Source: Chenopodium formosanum (taxonomy: Eukaryota; Streptophyta; Magnoliopsida; Caryophyllales; Amaranthaceae). From it: a DNA stretch of 64,000 bases. The stretch is from the NCBI GenBank assembly GCA_024500155.1, contig CM044857.1, positions 374,501 to 438,500 of the forward strand. The letters run 5' to 3'. This document shows, in pieces, positions 57,901-64,000 of the stretch. The notes under the pieces were generated by a model that searched no databases, was not told where the DNA came from, and saw nothing but the letters and a program-made list of their open reading frames with translations. A program made the position numbers and the translations under genes. Numbering within the stretch: position 1 is the stretch's first letter; every line of letters starts with the position of its first letter.

Positions 57901-59700
57901 CACGGAATATCCGGGCTACAATATCTGGTCTATCCTGCGCTTTTTCACCATGTTGTAGTTCAGCCTTTATTTCTGGCCAATTTGCATTGCACGTCATGGT
58001 AATGAAAAGATCTGGTTTGCCATATCTCTAAACTAATGCCATAGCATTTAAATATCGGCATCTAAGATCTCTAGGACAACCGATGAACGATGGATGCAAA
58101 ATAACAAGATGTCCAATCTTTGAAGCATCCGTTTCTCCACTTGTTACACTATTAAGAATACCTTGATAGAGATCAGCTCTTATTGTATCCTGATTGTTTC
58201 TAAGGAAATCGAGCCTTGTGTTTTCTATTTTTACATACATGTCCACGATAAACTGTTGGAAGCATCTACCTGCTCTTAGAAGCATATTTGTGGTCGAATT
58301 TGCAATTTGTAAGCATAATATTCTCGTGGAGAGATACACTTATCGGCTCTTGTTCTGCGTTGAATAGCACCTACATGTTGAAAAAGAAATAGCAATTAAT
58401 CAAGATGCACAACACACTTTTTTTTTTTTTTTTTTTGGTTTAAAGCTTTGCAAATGTGTATAGCATGAACTTACATGATGCTTCTTCATCCAAAAAATCT
58501 TGTATGGTATGAACTGCACAGGAATTTATAGGATCTGCAACCTGACATGTTTGACGGGTCCCAACAGTAACTCGCTTCTTAAGATTTTGTGTCCAACCAC
58601 ATTCACCATGGGGGAATAACAGCGGATATTGTAGCGGGTCATAGCACCCATAATAATGGCATATACGATGAGGTTCTGCAGACTTTCCATACACAAGAAC
58701 ATGTGGAGTGGTGATCTGGTTAGAAGAGATATTATCTGGCCACACCACAACAACTTCATCTGACAACGGTGCATTATAGACACGTTGATCTAGAACCGTC
58801 GATTGGTTTAAGACAATTTGCGTATTTTCATCTATCTTTAGTTCCCTCAATGATCTAAAAAATCTTGCATAAGGATTCTTCTCACTAACTTTCATCAATA
58901 TACAAACAATATCTTCTCGTACTTGTGGAAAACATTTAACTCGATTTTGAATCTCGTGCTGTCCGTCATAAAAATAAAGCTGAAAGGATTTAGGCTGATT
59001 ATCATTAGGAAGTAGATCTAGAACAGAGTGATATATTTGCCCGTGCATTTTGAACACATATATTCCTTTATATGTTGATGATTCAGTCTTGCCGCCTATA
59101 GAACTATAAGCAAAGAGGTTGTTGTACATCCGGCTATATTGTTTGAAATGCATAGCATCTTCTTCTTGTGACATAAATAAGCGGCATAACTCATCAGGAA
59201 ATTCATTTGTTGCAATATTAACCTCTCCATTGCAACATCAAAAGTGTAAAGTTTCATACTTGAACTTCTTTGCATTACAATGCAAACAGTAGTGTATATT
59301 CCCAAGGTTGAGAGGACCTTCTGGTAAAGGTTGCCCAATGATAGCAGCTGGTAAGACTGCGGATTGTAAAGAGAAAACAAAATATATTTAACAATAACAT
59401 GTGCATATAATAAGTTTCATTTGTTAGAAAAAAAATGCTAAATTTACTGAATTTATAAATCATAATCTACGATAATTATATTTACCTTCTCGACGGGGGT
59501 TTTTACGTCGTTCTCGATTAACCCTACACGAGAAATGATAATTAGTTAAAGTAAACCTATTGTATCTTTAAGACGTTACATAATCTCATTAACCTAGTGA
59601 ATACCTTTGTGTATTCATGGCTGAGGAACCTTCAAAAAAACATTTACGCTTTGTTGAACTTCGCTGACATGTACGTGAAGAACCTCCGATTTCATCTGAC
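54958..59700 (-). pseudogene. Helitron RepHel protein (HUH Rep plus Pif1-type helicase), frameshifted
   Basis: Minus-strand exons from about 59700 encode SSRTCQRSSTKRKCFFEG, NTQR joined to VNRERRKNPRRE, then IHYCLHCNAKKFKYET with a stop just before CCNGEV. Later: YDPLQYPLLFPHG, MLLRAGRCFQQFIVDMYVKI, PDLFITMTCNANWPEIKAEL. The HUH motif is intact as PHAHF (about 57791-57811), though a frameshift lies immediately upstream; KYLYKYVYKGHD has the Tyr-rich Rep motif. The helicase has GPGGTGKT (56253-56276), IIWDEASM (about 56035-56055), GGYFRQ (usually GGDFRQ, so Asp is Tyr), LRNILPSQGLCNGTRL and INKSQGQTL to the end KYSGII. Stops also occur near 58029 and a frameshift near 56010. The protein would cut, replicate and unwind the element, but this copy cannot. 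Confidence 0.9.
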
Positions 59701-59720
59701 AAGTTATAACAGTTAATATG

Positions 59721-61904
59721 AAAAACAACATACTGATCTCATAAGTAATTTTGATGTAGCTGTATAAGAGAAAAGATAGCTAATGATGGTTAAAAGGTAA
59801 GAGATCATGTAACAATATACTGATTTCATAAGAGAAAAGGTATGTTGATCTAATTTTCTTAAGTGATCTCACAATAAAAAAAAAAAAAAAGTTTAGTTAT
59901 CTTTTGTTTTCAAAGGGTTTAGTTAAGTATATGACATTTATGTGAATAACTTCCCACTCCATCTCAAAGCACGGATAATGGAAAAGGAGAAAAGGTTATT
60001 TTAAGTATGCAGTACACATATTTTTTTGTTATTGAAATTATAAAATACTTGATACTTACAAATTTTTAAGCTATATCTATGATTAGAAAATTGATCATTT
60101 GATAAGTGTATGTAAATAGAAGTTATGTCACTATATGTTAAAGACTAGTTTTTTGTGCATTAATTCATGTTATTTTATACGCTTTTTTTTCTTAGGGTAG
60201 GATCTTATTATCTTTCTGTTATACTTTTGGGTCCAGTCTACTGCTACTTCTTTTCCAAATTTGGGGCATACGGCGTTGACTACATCATCATCTAGGTTAA
60301 ATAATTTTTAAAATGGCTTTAGTTACAATTGTAACAGATAGCATTTGGGCGATTAGCTTCACATATACTCAATTTGGGCTAGGTTGGTTCTAAACAAAAA
60401 AAACCAGATCGGTATAAAGGAGAAAAACACATGGCATTTGAACTCAGACATATCAAAGTTTCACACTTAGCATAGGCTTGATATTGTACTTCATCTAAAA
60501 TTCCAAGAAACAAAGTCTCCAGCTTTAGGGGTTCAGAAAAGAATTATCCATATGGCTTTAACCTAAACAAAATCAGTAAGCAATATTTATTTGTTATCCA
60601 TTTATTTAGCATTTAGAGAACATAGAACCCTTTTTGGGGTTTTAACTTGTTATGCTTTGCTTTATTTCTTTATAGATTAATAAGTTCGAGAGCTTGGAAG
60701 CTCCCCTGTTTATTAATGGTACAATATGATTTGAGTTTTTGGTTCAGCTGTTAAATATGTTTTCCATTGATTATTCAATTGAATTTTCAAATTTGCTAGG
60801 TATGTGATAGATGCAATGATTTCCAAAATAGCACATAGTACATCTGGTCAATGGAGGCTAGAAATTGTTATCTGTTTAACATTAACACCATAGTTAGCCA
60901 TTGACCTATTTTATGTGTCTCGAGAACATAGAAGACCAGGAGCGATCAAATTGATCTTGCTTCCCATTGCCCTTCATTCATGGCATGATTTATCAATAGA
61001 TTATTGTGTTCGTGATTATTATTGGTAAGTAATGCTCCCAAGAATTTACTAAAGTATTGGATTGGAATGTTTTGTAAAAGGTAATGAGTTGGACGCACCC
61101 ATGGGTGATGTAGACAATGTACAGAAAAGGAAGAAGGGAAAGAGGAAGACGTAACCAATTAAAAATATTAACAGTCTAAGTAGTACCAAGAATTCACTTT
61201 TAGCATCTCATGTGTAAAGAATTATCTTTTAATATCTTTTCCCCTCATGGGATTAAGGTGTTAAAGCAGAAGATCTTTTTCCCTTCCTTAATTTTTTTTT
61301 TGTGTGCTTGAGCTTAAAGGAGTCATGTGTGATTTTCAATAATGTATGTTTTGTAAAAGATGAAGGAAAAAAAAATTAAGGCTTTGATGAACCAATTATA
61401 AGTTTATAAGTTTATGTTTGTATAATTAATTTTGTGATTTAAATCTTTATGTAATGTTGTCATTTACAATTAGCATTTAATCATGGAGATTCATAGTTTC
61501 TATCTGCTGGAATATTATTATAATGTCATGGTTGATGATTCAAACTGTGATCATTACTTGAATTTTGTTCCGGATGTCTGACATATGGTGTTTTAAGCAG
61601 GATGATATATAATACAATTTACTTATATTTGGATACTCTAGGAGTAGGCAAAGAAAATTTGAAGGTCTATGTGGTAGGCAGCTCTTGTATGGTTAAGGAA
61701 GAGCGAATCAGAAAATTGGACTGTGAGTTTAGGTATGCTGCTTAGATTGGACTTGGATTTTTTTGTTAATGAGGTCAGTTTAATGTCACTTAGTGTATAC
61801 AAGATTGATAAGATTAAGGCTGAGATAAGAATATGAAAAAGTTTGTTTTTGAAATAGATTTTATTTAGATTTACTTGTATAATAATTAGCATTTTAAGAG
61901 CTAT
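59721..61904. other. AT-rich stretch right of RepHel, no gene seen
   Basis: The Helitron 5' end is probably here but was not found. A 23-base word identical to 44152-44174 lies at 61012-61034. No domain is recognised in either strand. T-runs and A-runs are frequent. Confidence 0.4.
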
Positions 61905-62840
61905 GGCTCAGCAAAAGATGGTGAGTGAAAGAAAGATTTGTCCAAGCAAGAAGATTCGCCGTGGTTGGGAATCTTCAAAGTCTTGGGCTGGGTCTAAACC
62001 AAAACAACCTTCACCCGTGTGGGGTATAGTTAAAGAGGCAGGTAAAAATGTAGGGTGAAAGGAAAGTGATTCCAAAAAAGATCTTGCTTCTGGCTCCGGA
62101 GAAGTTGGTGGTTGGTCAGCTTGGGGACCAAAGAAGGATCTTCCGCAGCCTGAAAGTTCATCAAAGGCAAATGACTGGGATGCATCAAAGTCTTGGAGTA
62201 ATTTTAATTCAAAAGAATCCTGTAAAACCTGGGTAAACCAGCAAAATAAACTGATGGTGCTGGTTGGAAGAAAAATGATCGTCAAGGAGATTTTGGAAAT
62301 TCGTCAGGAATAAGTGGCTGGAATGATAAATTGATCAGGGAAAACAAATCACATTCAGAACAGTATCAGTGTACAAGTTCTAAAGGCTGGAATTCTACTG
62401 GAAGAAAGGATGTCGAGCTCGAAAGTAATGACTGGGCTGTTAAGGGAGAGAAGAAAAAGGATTCTATTGGCCTGGATTATCGAGTAGAAAAAGGCAATGA
62501 ACAGGTTTGGAATATTGCTAGTAATGTTGGTGTTAAGAAGTCTACATGGGATAAATTGTTGGCAATCCTTCGAAGAAGGCTGATCAAAGAAGTTCGGGCA
62601 AATGGACTAATGATAGTGCAAATGAACAAGATTGTGCGAGACAAGGAAAATCTAAGGTAAAAGTCATAAAAGGTCTGGTTGTGACTCGGGGACAGTCTAA
62701 AGAGCCATGCTGGGAAAAGAACGACGACGACAATGATGGTGGATGAGGTTCTTCCAAGTTCAATCAACTTGAAGCCGGTAGAAGTTGAGATTCCAAAACG
62801 CAAGAGAGCAATGTTCAGTCTTGGGGACAGTAAAATTTGA
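61905..62840 (+). pseudogene. WG/GW-repeat fragment, like the tail of NRPE1 or SPT5-like/KTF1
   Basis: The + strand reads MAQQKMVSERKICPSKKIRR, then GWESSKSWAGSKPKQPSPVWG, a stop near 62056, EVGGWSAWGPKKDLPQPESS, NDWDASKSWSNFNSK, GAGWKKNDRQGDFGNSS, SGWNDKLI, SKGWNSTGRKDVE, SNDWAVKGEKKKDS and KSTWDKL. W-G, G-W or neighbouring Trp/Gly/Ser pairs recur every 15-25 residues, an Argonaute-binding AGO hook. Such platforms are found in the C-terminal domain of NRPE1 (RNA polymerase V) and in SPT5-like/KTF1, both acting in RNA-directed DNA methylation. Stops (62056, 62658 and others) and frameshifts (about 62255 and 62565) break it. No catalytic polymerase domain is present, so it is a fragment, probably captured. 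NRPE1 is my first choice, not proven. Confidence 0.55.
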
Positions 62841-64000
62841 ATTATTTTTATATGTTGCATAATTAAACTTAATTATATAATTTGGTTTTCACTAATTAAA
62901 TTTTTTTTACTACATGATGGCTCTGTGATCAAAGTTTTTTTTTCCTAACTCTATTTTTGATGTAAATCCTATGTAGCAGATATATCATGTACTCGTTTGA
63001 CAGTATTTCTACCTTTTTTTTTTTTTGTGTCACACTCTGACCTTTTGTACACTTTGAGGATTTTGCAAGCATTTTGCAATCTATAATACAAAATATTTAT
63101 GAAAGATGTAGGATATTCAGTAGTGTACATGAAAAATCTACAGAAATTCAATCAAAAGTATTATTTTATTGGAAACATAATAAGCAATTTTCTATCGATT
63201 TTGTTGCAAATAAAATTAAATATCAAAATACAGCAAAAAAAAAAATGGAATACCATGAGATAATTCTTGTCTTTGATGTATTCTAAATAGTAATTACATT
63301 GTGGTCATGTATAATTTACATTGATCATTGATTTTTCTAATCAAAACACATCTTTCTTTTCACATATACATAACAATTTGATTTTTTTACATTAAATTCA
63401 ATGTTTTCTCTTGTGGTAAACTTTAGAACAAAATTGTATTTAATTTTCAACCAACATGCAAAATCCTCCAAAATCCCAACTTGTTCACGTTGGAATACTT
63501 TTCCCAAGTTGTTCGATAGGAGTCGGCGTCTTTTGTAAGATATTGATTCCATTCTTTTCATGTAAACACCAACTCCATTTGCTTCAATGCCAAACTTGGG
63601 TGTTATTTAGGTGTTTGATTGCCAATATTCATATGATACTTTATATTGACAATACACCTAAATTATTATTAGAAAACTCTAATACAGATATGTTTCTTAC
63701 GCAGTGAATTCAACCGCAAGCTACATATTTGTATTAAAGTTATTACTATAGGGATACATTAGCAAAAACTTTGATGCTAATTTCCCGTTTTAGCAATAAC
63801 TTTGATGCTAAGTATATAGGTATGGGTAATTTGTAATGGTATTTTAAGATAAGCTAATATTGTTCTTTGGTTGATAAGAGGAAGGTGGGAGCTTTTGGTA
63901 TTTTGATTTGAGTTTTCAGACATTTTGCAAGTTAGGTAATTAGAAGTATATGATATGAGCTGAAATAATGGTTGATGGTGTGTACATTGGGGGGGATATG
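62841..64000. other. AT-rich end of window, no gene seen
   Basis: No domain is recognised. A short repeat (agcaa-aactttgatgctaa) occurs twice at about 63761-63812. The sequence ends in a G-rich run (gggggg at 63990). Confidence 0.4.

Larger units (their letters stand above)
44108..59720 (-). mobile_element. Large Helitron with RPA-like and RepHel genes, decayed
   Basis: Transcribed on the minus strand, it runs RepHel (about 59700-54958), then RPA70-like (51063-45940), then a 3' end at 44108. RPA-like ORFs next to RepHel are established in plant Helitrons. The 3' end reads ACCGCGCGC-gaa-GCGCGCGGT, GCCACAA, CTAG, with T in the flank. The 5' end (TC start) was not found; the element may extend beyond 59720. 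It is interrupted by a MULE at 53591-54715. Inactive by many stops and frameshifts. Confidence 0.8.

Overview
This is a 64-kb window of plant nuclear DNA, from a eudicot judging by the gene structures. It holds three convincing host genes in a matrix of transposable elements (TEs) and AT-rich intergenic DNA. The host genes are a plant-specific B2-type cyclin-dependent kinase (CDKB2, + strand, 8 exons, 16551-18518), an intronless clade-A AT-hook/PPC transcriptional regulator (AHL, - strand, 24683-25537) and a three-exon gene for a 105-residue single-pass membrane protein (- strand, 38911-39842). The order Caryophyllales is only a guess from the style of the TEs.

The left part (1-15775) is a nest of at least four insertions. 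A non-autonomous Tat-type Ty3/gypsy element (10815-15775) keeps gag-protease and an antisense extra ORF but has lost pol. Its 5' LTR is broken by a DNA-transposon fragment (9440-10814). That fragment is abutted by the 3' end of a chromodomain gypsy element (7435-9439). The integrase of this gypsy is interrupted by a degenerate minus-strand Ty1/copia element whose 5' LTR is 6641-7434 and which runs off the left edge.

The middle part (15776-40100) has the three host genes and many small elements: two Stowaway-type MITEs, a PIF/Harbinger transposon (19383-22662) next to an internally deleted derivative of itself (18964-19316), two head-to-tail small Helitrons (28004-29006), a tRNA-type SINE with target-site duplication (33917-34019), a minisatellite-bearing MITE and a diverged noncoding tandem duplication.

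The right part (40210-64000) is a roughly 3.3-kb transposon with subterminal repeats that carries a LINE-like retroposon with a perfect 19-bp target-site duplication, a LINE tail, and then a large minus-strand Helitron. The Helitron's 3' hairpin end is at 44108. Its genes are an RPA70-like protein (45940-51063) and a RepHel (HUH Rep plus Pif1 helicase) protein (54958-59700). Both are broken, and the Helitron is itself interrupted by a 1.1-kb long-TIR MULE with a perfect 9-bp target-site duplication. At 61905-62840 there is a broken WG/GW-repeat fragment that resembles the Argonaute-binding tail of the RNA polymerase V largest subunit or of SPT5-like/KTF1.

No rRNA, CRISPR, operon or other prokaryotic signal is present. 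Family names come from reading translations by eye, and no database search was run.
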